Below, one piece after another: positions 1 to 11,623 of a stretch of 64,000 nucleotides of DNA (position 1 is the stretch's first letter; each line of letters begins with the position of its first letter). Source of the stretch: Aradus depressus (taxonomy: Eukaryota > Arthropoda > Insecta > Hemiptera > Aradidae); the NCBI GenBank assembly GCA_963662175.1, contig OY759215.1, positions 17,721,079 through 17,785,078 on the forward strand, in the 5' to 3' direction. The position numbers and the translations under genes were made by a program. The notes beneath the pieces were generated by a model. It searched no databases. It had not been told where the DNA came from and saw only the letters and a list, made by a program, of their open reading frames with translations.

Positions 1-149
1 CTCGTCAGTTTAATTGAGTGGGGGGTGAATGCCTGCCAACCAACATAATATGTAAATTGAAAATGGATAATGGGAAATACTCAGTAACCCTACTTCAAAT
101 AGAATCACTTCCTCAACACATCTGAAATCTCTTTTCTGCTATAAGTCAG

Positions 150-1230
150 GCTCGTTCTCAATGGCAACGGATACGATATCCTTCAATCGTCAAGCTTCCT
201 TCAGTCGTCTTTCCCAAAACCTCCTGCCACAGTTCCCATTATATAGCTTCCCTCTCTACCCAAGACTACTCCCTCTGGTCTGCCTCCTGGAAAATCCTGG
301 AATACAACACCCTCTCTTATCCTGTTAAACCCGTCAATGGCTCCTGGGCTTCCCTGGGTCTGACGGAGAGAAGCTCAACTATCTAACATCCATCACTCAT
401 CTCTGGATGAAAAATTCCTAAACAGTCCTTTATCTCTTCCCCTTCCTGAAGCCTTTCACCTTTCCCAAGTCGAATTTCAACTTCAAAACATTCCAATCAG
501 GAAATCGCTGGCTTTGACCTTATAAGAGGGAAAATTCTACGTAACCTACTTCATAAAGCTATCCTTTTCCTAACCTTTATTTACAACTCTGTCCTGGGAA
601 CCACGGACTTTTCTATACAATGGAAATATTCCATTCTATCGGTTATTCCTAAGTCCAACAAACACCTCTCCAATGTTTCATCGTACCGTCTCATAAGTTT
701 ACTTCCTGCTTTGTCAAAAGTCCTGGAAAGACTTCAATTGAAACGCCTTATTCCTATCCTCGAATCCCACTCAATTTGCCAAAACACCAGTTAGGCTTTC
801 GATCTCAACCCTCCACTACCCAACAGTGTTTTCGGGTTGTCGATTGTATTTCTAATGCTCTAGAATGCCAACAGTATTGCGTGGGTGCTTTTCTAGACGT
901 GGCGCAAGTCTTTGATCGGCACCCCAGACTGCTATTCAAACTGGAACACTTTCTTCTCTGTACCTACCACCTTATCCTTCAATCTTGTCTCCTTGATCGT
1001 TACTCGAAGGTCCGGATAGGCTCTGAGAGGTCTCGTGCCTATTCGGGCCGTTGTCTTCCAAAGGATCCTTGGTTCTATACTTTACAACTTACAACAAACT
1101 ATAATGAACGAATTTACCTTTTACTTCGTCTGTCGTTGCCCTCACCTTACTAGACGCATCACGCATCTCTGCAACAATCAAAGGAAAAGGATCAACAAAG
1201 AAAGTACTCCTCTATGATTCTGGTAAGTTA
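150..1230 (+). pseudogene. Jockey-clade LINE, ORF2 fragment (pre-RT and reverse transcriptase)
   Basis: Translation in shifting frames gives the Jockey pre-RT linker (around 240-360, including a DYSLWSASWK-like motif). The RT fingers follow near 640-770 (IPKSNKHLSNVSSYRLISLL, the PKPGK...YRPISLL motif), then HQLGFRSQPSTTQQ with FLDVAQVFD near 785-915. These are the fingers and palm of a non-LTR reverse transcriptase, which would copy element RNA at a nicked chromosomal site. The endonuclease upstream and the YADD motif downstream are missing, and several frameshifts and stops break the frame. The longest clean stretch is 776-1153. The clade is inferred from motif resemblance. The copy is old and not functional. 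Confidence 0.75.
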
Positions 1231-1529
1231 GGGTTCAAAGCCGCCTCAAAAATAAAACTGTTTTTACATAGTACCTGTGAGGTATCAACTTGAGGAACTT
1301 AGAAAGTTCATAATGAAAGTATTTTTTACGGTCAGGTGAGGCAAATTGAAGAACTAGAAAGTACATAATGAAAGTGTAAAGTAAAGAGACGTTAGTATGG
1401 CCGACGTTACCAACCCAGGGGGCTGTGTTAAGGCACCAACCATTAAATAAGACCCCTTGCATCTGATGTCAGTTACCTTTCCTGATAAGTCATCGAATAT
1501 CTGCCCTTTTCGGTTTCATATATAGCTCT
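1231..1529. other. No recognisable feature
   Basis: This gap lies between two LINE fragments. It holds no coding-like frame beyond a short antisense open frame without family motifs. A short segment recurs: GAACTTAGAAAGTTCATAAT near 1298 and GAACTAGAAAGTACATAATG near 1352, a local imperfect duplication of about 54 bp. Confidence 0.4.
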
Positions 1530-1917
1530 TCGACATGAATGAACCCCTTCTCCCTGAGGATCCGGGGGATGCGCGTGAAATTCCCGAAGGCAGTCATATA
1601 CCTAGGTGTGAGACTGGGTTCGGGCTTCAGCGCTGATGCCATCAAGGAAAGGATAAATGCCACCCTTAACGCTCTGAGCTGCCTAGCTCGCGCCACTTGG
1701 CTGTTGCTCGGTACGCTGCTGCAAGGTGGTGGTTTCGCCCTATCAAGCAGATCCTCCTGAGGGTCACAAGGGCCTATCGTACTGTCTTAACGGCAGCGCT
1801 GCAGGTGCTGGTGGGAGCTCCGCCCATAGACTTGGTCTTGGACGGGGATTGGGAGGAGTGTAGCCGTTCGTTTCTGAAGAGGAGGTCGTCAAGAAGAGAG
1901 ACGGAGAAGAAGGATAT
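1530..1917 (+). pseudogene. R1-clade LINE, 3' part of reverse transcriptase
   Basis: Two overlapping frames with a frameshift near 1700 give AVIYLGVRLG and then ILLRVTRAYRTVLTAALQVL. The first is the R1-type thumb motif (A-x-YLGV). The second is the R1 segment 'LLRVTGAYRTxSTEALQV' followed by a 'GxxPIDL' block. This is the end of an ORF2 polyprotein. It is followed directly by pyrimidine-rich sequence and then by an R1-type ORF1, so it may be the tail of a preceding copy in a head-to-tail pair. Non-functional. Confidence 0.65.
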
Positions 1918-2046
1918 CTAGAGCCTCCCCCCTTCAACCCCCCCCCCAGCTCGCACCACACCCCCCTCCCCTCCTCCCCTATGCACTCTCCTCCCCATGC
2001 CTTCGTCCCAAAGGAACCACACAACCGGCAAGAGCCCTGTTCTTAA

Positions 2047-2052
2047 CCCCCC

Positions 2053-2085
<33 letters not shown>
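2047..2085. repeat. Poly-C tract
   Basis: Six C, one T, then 32 uninterrupted C on the plus strand. Open frames across it read as polyglycine or polyproline and are artefacts. The tract separates the R1-type RT tail from the R1-type ORF1. Homopolymer length in an assembly of such a tract is unreliable. Confidence 0.9.
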
Positions 2086-2086
<1 letters not shown>

Positions 2087-2089
2087 AGG

Positions 2090-3380
2090 AGGTAAGAACA
2101 AACAAAAGGGCCATCGGAGAAGAATAGCAGCCCCCTCGATGAAGCCCACACGATCCAAGTAGAGATTGCGGCCATCCTAAATCGGAGCAGGGCCAATCGA
2201 GAGCGAGCGAACAGGTGGCTCTCCCGCCTCCTGGTACTGTTATCAGCGGCCCAGGAGGTGGCGGAGGCAAAGGTCCAGGTGGCGAGGGAGTTTTCGGGGA
2301 GCCTGACCGCAACGGTGGCGTCCACTATCGCCGCAGGTCTCTCCCAGCGGCCCCCTCACGTGGGGACAGCCGACGACCCCACCCGCCCGGTGACCGAGGT
2401 TGGAGTTAGCAGGGAAGAGCCGGAGAGGCCAAACTCAAAAAGAAGAAATTGCTTGTGAACAGCCGCCCCTCACCATCCTGCACCTAGTACAGGACAGAAG
2501 AGGTCTACGGTAAAGACTTCGGGCCCTCACCCCCCAACAGCGGGCGTCTGCAAGAAACCTCCAAACGCCACTATAGCCCTCCAATCCACCTCGTCGTCCC
2601 CGATGGAATTAGAGCAGTCTTCAGCGGACCCCACCGCCTGGACAGAGGTGATAGGGAAAAAAGAGAAGAGGGATAGAGCGAAGCATCTGGCACCCCCTAC
2701 TGCCCCACCCCAACAGACAGCCCAGACAGCCAGGAATGGCAAAATGAAAGGGAACATTTTGGAACGAATAAGGGCCGCCCCCACCAGACCCCTCAACGAA
2801 ACAGCGCTATGTGGCTGTGGTGGCCCCTATGGAGAGGCACACGGATGAAGCCTTCAGCAAGTTGACCCCAAAAACCATAGGGGTCAACATAGTAGCCACA
2901 AGAACAGCTAGGCGGAGGGGCTCCTCCTGGTGGTATCCAACGAGGAACAACTCCATGCACTCACCACCAGCCAAGCACTTTAGGAGGCTGGACTAGGGGC
3001 GGTAGCGGTAGACAGGAGGAACCTCCGCCTGTTAATCAGGTTCGTCCCTGCGGGCTGGTCACCAGAGCAGTTTGAGGGGAGGTGTAGGGAACAATATCCC
3101 GATATGGACCCACCCAAACTGCTGTAAAAGAAAGGCCCAAAAGGCCAACCACATGTACACTGGGTGGCCGAGGTGACACCGGCCACCAGGACTGCCATAC
3201 TAAAGACAGGAAGGATAAGGGTGGGCTGGCATTCCTGTCGGGTGGGGGACTGCCTGGAAATCACGAGGTGCAGGAGGTGTCTGGCGTTCGGTCATCCGGA
3301 GAAGGGCTGCCAAATCGATGGCGTCCGCATGGTGCGCTGCCAAAGGACACGACATCGCAGCCTGCCCGAGGAAGGGTGAT
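2090..3380 (+). pseudogene. R1-clade LINE ORF1 (gag-like) remnant
   Basis: GC-rich coding remnant in several frames. Around 2610-2960 lies a charged region (TAWTEVIGKKEKRDRAKH) like the lysine-rich linker of R1-clade ORF1. At 3164-3379 a frame reads GRIRVGWHSCRV and then CRRCLAFGHPEKGC, a CX2CX4HX4C zinc knuckle preceded by the usual R1-clade 'GRVRVGW' segment; a second knuckle is degenerate. ORF1 proteins of this clade bind element RNA and form the ribonucleoprotein. Frameshifts and stops make it non-functional. Its position just upstream of a matching ORF2 shows that it belongs to the same copy. Confidence 0.65.
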
Positions 3381-3484
3381 CCTCCCAAGTTCAAAAACTG
3401 AGGAGTGAAAGTCCGTCCTCATGGAGCGGGCAGTGTGTCTAGCCTATATAAAGGCCCTGGAGGCGCTGGTCTCCCGGACCGACT

Positions 3485-5495
3485 ATGGCGCATAGGAGGG
3501 TCGGAGACCTGCGCCTATTGCAACATAACATGCACAGGCGCAGAATCGTGGCAGACGAACTGCGCACCCTGATCCCCGAAGGGGACGTTTCAATCCTGGC
3601 CCATCAGGCGCCCTACTGCGTTAGAGGCGTTGTGGCCGGCCTGGGCAAGGGCTACAGGATGATGACTGGATTGAAGGACAACGAACGGCCCATGGCCGCA
3701 ATCCACTAACCCCCAAGTGGATGTGATGGTTCTGCAGCACATGTCCACTAGTCATATTGTTGTGACCAATGTCAGGTCAGCAAACATATGCTGCAATGTA
3801 ATCTGCGGGTATTTCCCTCCGTCTGAGAACATTGAGCGACAGTTGGGCCACCTGGACAGAGTCTTGGCCGCCCTGGCTGGGAGTAACGTGGTGATCATGG
3901 CGGACTCTGTCTCTTAGTCGGTCGTCCGGGGGTCGGTTCGTACCGACCGCCGGAGAGATAGACTACAGGAGCTGATAGCCCGCCATGACTTGTGCATAGT
4001 GAATGACCAGCAGTCACCGCCGACCTTTCGGGGTGCGCGCGGGGTGTCTCACATCGACGTCACACTGGTGTCAAGCGGGCTATACCGGGCAGTTAGTGGG
4101 TGGAGTGTGCGGGAGATCACGTCCAGCGACCATTACGTGCTGGATATGGTGCTTTCCGACCACCACCGGCCGGCGGCCAGGTCTAGGGATCCGCGGTTTG
4201 AGACACGCAAACCAATAACCGAGGCCTTTGTGATGTCGGAAGCAGCCTTCTCCTGTGACGCAGAATGGAAGGGCCTCAAATCAGCCGACCCGATTGACCA
4301 GATTGAGGAGGGCGTAGGTCAGCTCAACAATATAATGCTGAGTGCGGCAAACGACACCATCCTCAAGAGGATCAGTCGGGTTCGGAATGTTCCATGGTGG
4401 AACGAGGCCCTCACCCTCGCCAAGAGGGCTGTTAATCGTTGCAGGAAAAGATATCAGAGGTTCCGAGACCCCTTGCTGCGCTTGATGCGGAGGAAAGAGT
4501 TTCGGCACCAGGACAGGGCTTATGTGAAGCTGGTTCAGTCAGCAAAGAGAGCAAGTTGGCGAAAGTTCGTGGAGGACGAGAGCCAGGGCAATCCTTGGGG
4601 GATCCCCTACCGGGTGGCTATCGGAAGGCTCAGGTTGGTCACTCCGATGGCTGCAATCAGGGTCGGTGACGTATACGCCACGACCCTGGAGGAGGCCGGA
4701 GAAATGTATCTGAGGGAGGCCTTCCCGGCGGACAATCCGGACGAGGACACCCCCGAACAATCGGCGGCAAGGATGGCATCCCGCGCCTTGCCGAACACAG
4801 AATATGCACCTGATTGGGACATTGTAGATCTCGACCTAGCGATCGGGAGGCAGAAGAATGGCGGAGCCCCTGGGGAAGACCTCATTGACGCCGCTATAAT
4901 CCAGAAGGCGGTCCCGATCACCGGGCGGGACCTCTTGTATCTGTACAACACCTGCCTTAGGTTGGGGCACTTTCCTGGGGCTTGAAAACGAGCCATAGTG
5001 TGCACGTTTGCCAAGCCTAGGGACTGGGACCCAATCCGGGCGGGGAGTTTCAGACCAATCAGCCTGCTGCCTTTGGCAAGGTGCTGGAGGCCCTCGTCCT
5101 CCTTAGGACGCTGAGGGCGGATTTGGAGGAGCGCAGAGACAAATATACTCTCTGTGTCTTCTTCGACATAGCAGCGTTCGATTGCACCTGATGGCCGGCC
5201 AATCTGACGAAGCTACACGTTATGGGAACGCCGAGGAATATATTCGCGCTAATCTCGAGCATTCTGAGCGACAGATCAGCGACCAAAAGTAATCTGTACT
5301 CAAGCTCATCAGTGAACATCACAAGGGGCTGCCCGCCAGGGTCGATCCTAGGACCGGCTCTGTGGAACATACTTTTTGATGGACTGCTCCGTGAACTCGG
5401 GGATCGTAGATTTCAGGCAGTAGCCTATGTCGACGACCTAGTGTCAAGTTACCCGGCATTCACCCAATTTGTAACGGAGTGGAGGAGGTGAAAAT
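3485..5495 (+). pseudogene. R1-clade LINE ORF2 (endonuclease and RT), truncated
   Basis: The AP-like endonuclease starts near 3500 with LRLLQHNMHRRRIVADEL. The longest frame (3990-4985, 331 aa) carries the endonuclease C-terminus: PPTFRGARGVSHIDVTL and the SDH-type motif SSDHYVLD, then PWWNEAL, then the RT start. After a stop near 4983 the RT continues in other frames with SFRPISLLP, then GCPPGSILGPALWNILFDGL and the catalytic YVDD (about 5427-5438). The sequence stops resembling RT near 5495, so the thumb is lost. At least four frame breaks are present. R1-clade elements usually insert at a fixed site in rRNA or other repeats; no rDNA is visible here, which may mean a dispersed family or a displaced copy. 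Confidence 0.75.
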
Positions 5496-6759
5496 ACGCC
5501 TCCTAACCTCGAGCCTTGGCGGACCCCCGGTGACAATAACACCTGGCGGTCCAGAAACTACAGCTATGGTTCCTCCGCAGTGGCGAAGAGGGTGTTATGG
5601 TCCCACACCAGGGACGAAAGCACCCAAGAGCTCAGGGGGGGGGGGGGGGGGGGTTGAGTGGAAAGCCAACACGAGGCACACCACACTGTTGAGAATGCAC
5701 GAACATCCCTTCGTTGAAAGTATTCCCATTGCCCTGCGGAAAAAAAAAATAAAAATAAAAAAAACCTAGAGCCTCAGCCAGCTGTCAGTAATACTAATGA
5801 CATGGAAGCCAGGCCCTCAGGCGAAACCACGGCATCACCGGGATCTGTTCGAGACTTTTTGTACGTGAATTCAGAACCCTTCAAAGACGACATCTATTGT
5901 GTAGCATTATCCGGAATCATTTGCGATATAATCGGGTTTAGAACAAAGAAATGAGGTTGCGAGAAGCCGCCACCAGAGATGGTAGCAGCACTGTCCAGAG
6001 GCTCTACTTGGGCTAGAACAGATATAGTTCAACATTTAGCGGATGTTCTTAATGGGAGACATCCTGGAAAGGTGCAGCTGGTTCAAACTATATCGAGGAC
6101 AAAGGCAAGTACGAACAAAGAAGAGTCTAGGCTCCTCCCCATATGACGTAGGTGGGCAGTTTGGGCCAATGAACAGTCATCATGACCGGTTTTCTCCCCA
6201 CCACAATCTCACGAGAGCTACCAAAAAGCTGTGTCCACATCGCTAGTCTTGCGACTGATACCGGGCGGACTCCACGTCGCTCTGGGTCCCGAATTCTGTG
6301 GAATTTTTCTAAGTTGAAAGTAGTCATACAGTTTAATAATTATTAGTCTGGTGACAGATCTCAGACAGAACCCACATCCCTCTAGTCCAGCAATGGATCC
6401 CTGTCGGAATCCACGGAACCCACGTTATTCTACTTTCCGATTTTGAGATGAGATGCCAGCCATTTATTTCCACATTAAAGAGATACTCCGTTCAAAACAT
6501 CACCCACCTTTAGACGCACCAGGACATCATTTCATCGCAGCAGGACAGAAATGAGGAATTCAACTAAGAGGTTTTATTTTTCAAATATTCATGTATTGCC
6601 AGTAAAGCCATATAAAGGACTAATAATGCCCTACAGACAAATTTTCAATTGTCACCTTTTGCCCATCAGGCTTCACTATTAGATTAATTATTTCTTTTCA
6701 TTATTATTTCATAATAATTATCCTAGTATTTATTTAATGTTCAATTTTTGTGTCGTAAT
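5496..6759. other. Unclassified region with coding-like remnants and a poly-G run
   Basis: There is a 19-base G run at 5635-5653 and an A-rich stretch at 5740-5765. Between about 5803 and 6130 the plus strand reads coding-like (starting MEARPSGETTASPGSV with one early stop), possibly the ORF1 of another degenerate LINE, but no family motif was recognised. The rest becomes AT-rich towards the LTR element and shows nothing further. Confidence 0.35.
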
Positions 6760-6763
6760 AAAT

Positions 6764-7864
6764 TGTAGTGTAATGGATTTGCGCGATCGGAATAAATTCT
6801 TTAAGATTAATAAAAATATATAGGAAATATATATATATTATATTCGGAGTAGGTATCTCAAGGGGCTGAAAAGGATCAGGTATTAGGAGCTTATCCCATT
6901 TTGCCTCCGTCAGGAAAGAAGCTGACAAGATGCAATAAAAGAAGGCACCACCAGTTACCTGTATGGAGTATTCATATAGCCTTTTACAACCAAGCTTAAC
7001 CCAGTTGACAGAACTATGAAGGATTAGAACTCCAAGCCTGTTGTTAGTGGCCCATAAAGCTATCTGGACTGCCAACGTAAAGATGACAAGGACAAATTGA
7101 AGGAGACACCGCGAAGTTCCCCTGAATGACAGGGGAGAAGGAAGAAGAAATATGGAGGGGGAACAGTTCGAGAGCATCGAAGAAGGGAGAGTGAAGACAT
7201 CAGTTCCAAGTGAGGAGTTGAAGACCTCAGTTACAGTTGAGGTCTAGAGGTGGAAGTGGACACTTCACTTTTCTTGAGCAGTGGAAGTCTGGAGATTCAT
7301 TCGTCAGTCGAGATCCACCAGTGGAAGTCTTCAGCTCCATTCCAGATGAGCCTTTGAGATCCAGGAGTTGAGGAGGAGCCCAGCCGTCAGTCAGTCTTCC
7401 ACTCTAAAGCCCTCGCAGATCTACCCAACATCCAATTAGTCTCTCCAGCCCCTGTCTCCAATTATCAAATTAAGGTTTAAATTTTATATTATAATTTTTA
7501 TTTTACTTTTAAGTATTAATTTTTTAGTATTGTAAATATATTCATCTTTAAATATGAGCTGCTAATTTTTCCATAGTTTGTTTCCCATGCCATCGCAAGT
7601 CAATATTGATTTAAGAATTTGGTTTTTCAAAAATCTTTTCGCTGACGAATCCTTCGCCTTTGGACTATAGAAATTCAATTTATATATTAAAATCAGTAAA
7701 TTTAAATTATCGTTCTATTACATAATAGAGCTGGCATCCTTTGGACATTTTAAATTAGTAAAGATAAAGCAGTTTTATAGAAAGTCTCCGCAATTTAGAT
7801 TAAAGTAAATTCAAATATCATATTTTTTTATTAAAACCGCGACGCGCACCCCTAAAATATTACA
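6764..7864 (+). repeat. 5' LTR of the gag-only element
   Basis: 1101 bp with TG...CA ends. It contains an (AT)n stretch near 6829-6840. The match to the second LTR stops exactly at both ends. The usual TGG-starting primer-binding site is not immediately adjacent: the interior starts ATTTGACATGCCC. Confidence 0.9.
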
Positions 7865-8052
7865 ATTTGACATGCCCTTGTGGAGATTTTGGTAAAATCA
7901 TTATATCAGCAAGAGAGGAAAGGCGAAATTTTCAAACCAAAATTGACTTGGAATGCTGGGAACAAACTTGATTTTTGATATTTTATATTAATTAATTTTT
8001 GAAATTTCATTTACATTTTTTTAGTTGGTTAATTTTAGTAATTTTTTTTAAT

Positions 8053-9051
8053 ATGGATAATCGGATAGTTGTCGAGAATATTGAGCAATTCGAGGAAGCG
8101 AGTGTTGATAGTGAGATAGAAAATTTAAATATTCCGGTGTCGGCAGGGACAAGGTCACGCAAAACGAATGTCATTAATAAGAAAGAGGAGACCCAAGTTT
8201 TTACGGGAGATATGTTTAAGGAATTATTGAAGGAAATGGGAAATTTAAAAAAAGGAATTTCTTTAGATATAGCTTATTTAGGTAGTGAAATGGGAAATTT
8301 AGAAAAAAATTTAGAAAGTAAAATAGAGTCACACTATGCTAATTTAGGGAGTAAAATAGATAATTTAGCCAAGCAAATGGGTAATAGTAGATTGAAAATG
8401 GAGGATAAGAACAAAAATATGTTTAGTAGTGATAATGGGTTAGAGAAGATAGAGGTCCAAAATAAAGTAGAAACTGTTGAAAATAATAATAAAAAGGAAC
8501 AGGTTCAAATTTTAAAATTAGAAACAGAAACAACCTTAGACATTTTAGTACAGGAAGAAAAGGTTTCAGAAGTTTTAGTTGAAAAAGTGAATGAGATCAA
8601 GATAGATTGTGAAATTAAGTCAGCAAATCATAGGACTTATTTTGAAATAGAGAAGAAATTCTCCAGACGAATAAATGTAACAAGAAAATTTCTTTCAAAG
8701 GAAGAAATTGTTATGAACAATTATATGTGCGTGAGTGAAGATGTTTTAATGAATGTATGGAGAAATGACGTTACTAATATTTTACAAAAGACAATTTATA
8801 ATTTAGAGGAAATATTGATAGAAACAAACAGACGAACGGGACAGAAAAGTTTTAAGATAAAAGGGAATGTAGAATCAGAAGAAACAATGACAGACAGACG
8901 ACACCGAATTATAGTAAATAAGGGGCAAGGGATTTTCAAAGACATCGTACGTCGGGGTATCCGCAAAAAGGAAATAATTAATTTTAGGCTTTGCAATAAT
9001 ATTGTATTAGCCGCCGTTATAGTAAATATTCGTTTTATGAAACTCGAATGA
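8053..9051 (+). CDS. Gag-like coiled-coil protein of the LTR element
   Basis: The frame opens upstream, but the first ATG is at 8053 (MDNRIVVENIEQFEE), giving 332 aa. The N-terminus is acidic. Residues about 55-115 form a heptad-like region with repeated EMGNL/LGSEMGNLEK segments, predicted as a coiled coil. The middle is rich in K and E, and the C-terminus is basic (FKDIVRRGIRKKE). No zinc knuckle or protease motif was found. Its place directly after the 5' LTR, and its uninterrupted frame in an element lacking pol, suggest a structural Gag-type protein that packages element RNA. This is inference; the sequence family was not recognised. Low GC matches the rest of the element interior. Confidence 0.55.
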   Translation: MDNRIVVENIEQFEEASVDSEIENLNIPVSAGTRSRKTNVINKKEETQVFTGDMFKELLKEMGNLKKGISLDIAYLGSEMGNLEKNLESKIESHYANLGSKIDNLAKQMGNSRLKMEDKNKNMFSSDNGLEKIEVQNKVETVENNNKKEQVQILKLETETTLDILVQEEKVSEVLVEKVNEIKIDCEIKSANHRTYFEIEKKFSRRINVTRKFLSKEEIVMNNYMCVSEDVLMNVWRNDVTNILQKTIYNLEEILIETNRRTGQKSFKIKGNVESEETMTDRRHRIIVNKGQGIFKDIVRRGIRKKEIINFRLCNNIVLAAVIVNIRFMKLE

Positions 9052-11610
9052 GTTAAAGACACGACAGACAAACTTACGATGCAAAATTTAAAACAGAAAA
9101 TTACGAAGATTTAGACAGAAAACAACAGAAGACTACGTATAAATGTGGGTTAAATAGTCGAATGAAAGTGAGATTTATTTTTGGTGTGAGTGAAATTTAT
9201 AAATGTTCTTTTTTGAAAACTGGATTTATTTGAAATTTATATATAATTTTTTTTATTGGAGTTAGTTGCGTTGGAAGTGTAGTTAAAAGTGAGTTAATTT
9301 TTTTTTAGTAATTTTATAAATATAAACGTGATCCATTTTAGATTTGGGAAGTTTTTTTTTTTGTTTGGTTGATTTTTTTTGAGAAGATAAATTTTTATGA
9401 GTAAGATTAAGTGATAAATGTAAATAAGTTTTTTTTTAGTCTTCGATAAGTTTTAATAATAATAATCAAATAAATCGCGTCAATTGCGAAATGGAATTTT
9501 TTTTATCGAACTTAATAGTAAGTTAATTTTTTTAGTATTTTATAGATATAGACAATTAAATTTCGATTTCGGAAGTTAATTTTTTTTGGAGAAGATATTG
9601 TATAAATAAGATTTAGTGATAATAGTTAATTGAATTTTGATAGATAGTATTTTTGCGTTTTTTATTATTTAATTATATGGAGACGGTCAGTTGATTAGTT
9701 AGTATTATTAAGAGTTTGAAAAGTAGTTTAGGAAATTCGTTTATTTTGTTTATTGACCATTTTGAATTATTTAAGCGAGGTTATTAATAAGATAATTCTT
9801 TTAGTATTTTTTTAGGATCGAAATAGTTCATTTTAAATTTCGGAAATTAATTTTTTTAATGAGAGAAGATATTTTTATATATAGGATTTATTGATGATAT
9901 TGTGAAGTTGTGGATAGTTATTTTGCGTTTTTTAATATTTAGTTATAGGGTGATGGATGGTTACTTAGTATTATTAAGAATTATGATAAATGTTTATGAA
10001 GTTCGTTTAATTTTGTTTATTAACCAGTTGAATTATTTATATAGATTTTGAAGAAGTAAGAAAGTTTTTTTTTAAGTGAGTGATTTAAGGAATCTATATT
10101 TGATTTTTTTATGGGTATTATTTTTTAATTAAAAGAAATAATTGAGAGAATTTAATGGTTGATATAAGTATATATTTTTTTGAATTAATAAGAAGTAATT
10201 GAGAAAAGTGGTTGAAATAAGAATATTTTTTAAATTGATAAAAGGAGAGATTAATTAAGAAGTATTATTGGTCGAGACACAATATTGTTTTAAGAATTTA
10301 ATGGGAAGAAAGGAATTTGAAAATTTTAAGATAGGAAATTATAATTGAATTTTTTTGGATAACTATAAATTTTGTTTTATTGATAGGAAGATGCTTGTGG
10401 TCGTTTTTTTTGTGAAGTCATTTAGAATAGGAAAATGACAGTTTTAAATAGGGTAAGGTATGAAAGAAAGGAATAAAATGCGCAGTATAAAAGATGTTAT
10501 AAATAATTTTATCCAGGATCGATTCATAAAAGAGCAAAAAATAATAATGAAGAATAATTAGAAAAATAAATAGGGATGTTTTTTTTTGTTTGTATGTGAC
10601 GTTAGTAAAACTTCGCGGAGAATTAATATGGAGAAAAGTTATTAGGTGAAAATGGGCTATTTGTTTAAGAGTATATAGCTGAGAATTTTATTTATGATGA
10701 GATTACCTACCAGAGAGAAAGGGGGAATCCATCAATACTGCGACGATATAATTATGAGATTGCCTACCCAGAGAAAGGAGGAATCTATCTGTACTACGAA
10801 GATATAAGAATTGATAGTACCTGCTAGAGGTATATGAGTTATTTTTTTGAGTATAAGAAATTAGTTGGGGAAGTTGAGATTATTTTTTTTGAGGTTTAGG
10901 AGAAATAGAGGATAGGTATGGGACAGGTGAAGACCTGAGTAGCGTCACATATATAATAAGAAATAAATATTTATAAGGGGGGATATATTGAATAAATAAG
11001 AAAATAAGATGTATTTTTGATTGCTCGAATGTAGATGATAGGATGAAATATTTATAAAATGAGACCATAGAATGAAAGTTTAGAATTTAGAAGGCAACCC
11101 GTTTCTTTTTGTCATTAATAAGAAGAAAATAAAACATTTTCAAGTCGACCCAGATTTAATTGAGAAATTTAAATATTAAAGTGTAATTACTTAAATTGGT
11201 TATCCATATTTTAGAGAAAATTATTTGATGTTATGTTTCTGTTTTTTTTTTTTGGCATAGAATAATTTATTTACTGTAAAATAAGAAGAAAAGATGAAAA
11301 TTGTATAAAATTAATATTGAGGATTTGGTACCCATAGTAAAAATTAATAATTTGTTTTCATTTATATTAATTATAAATTTCTTGTAAATATATATTATTC
11401 AAACCCTAGTTAGTAAGCTCTGTTGTTTTTTTTTGAATTTCGTGTACAGTTTAAGAATAAAGGAGATGATTTTTTTAATGTTAATTATAGGTTTAATATA
11501 AATATAAGTTGTTCAAATACTAGTTTTAGTTTTTTTTATGTAATTAGTTTATATTGGAATTGTTGTAAATAATAATAATAAAATTGTCCTATGTACAATT
11601 TTAGTAAAAC
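9052..11610. other. Non-coding interior of the LTR element
   Basis: AT-rich with T-runs and without coding potential. It holds the 270-bp repeats (separate entry). It also holds a 57-bp imperfect duplication at 10699-10806, where GAGATTACCTACCAGAGAGA pairs with GAGATTGCCTACCCAGAGAA. Where an autonomous element would carry pol, nothing pol-like is visible. Confidence 0.6.
9285..10045 (+). repeat. Diverged tandem repeats, about 270-bp period, inside the LTR element
   Basis: Two units match over most of their length. For example GCGTTTTTTATTATTT at 9655 pairs with GCGTTTTTTAATATTT at 9925, and CGGAAGTTAAT at 9570 pairs with CGGAAATTAAT at 9840. A third, more diverged unit begins near 9290. Each has the order TTAATTTTTT-TAGTATTTT, then a CGGAA block, then GAGAAGATA, then GATTTA-TGAT. 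No open frame spans them. Confidence 0.7.
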
Positions 11611-11623
11611 AAGAAGAGGGTAA

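Noticed and set aside
1918..2409. Open frames rich in glycine or proline around the poly-C tract
   Set aside because: Produced by the homopolymer; no coding features on either side in the same frame.
6734..7177. 147-aa antisense frame, repeated at 11536-12039
   Set aside because: Lies inside the two LTR copies on the opposite strand. Conservation is explained by LTR identity; no motif.
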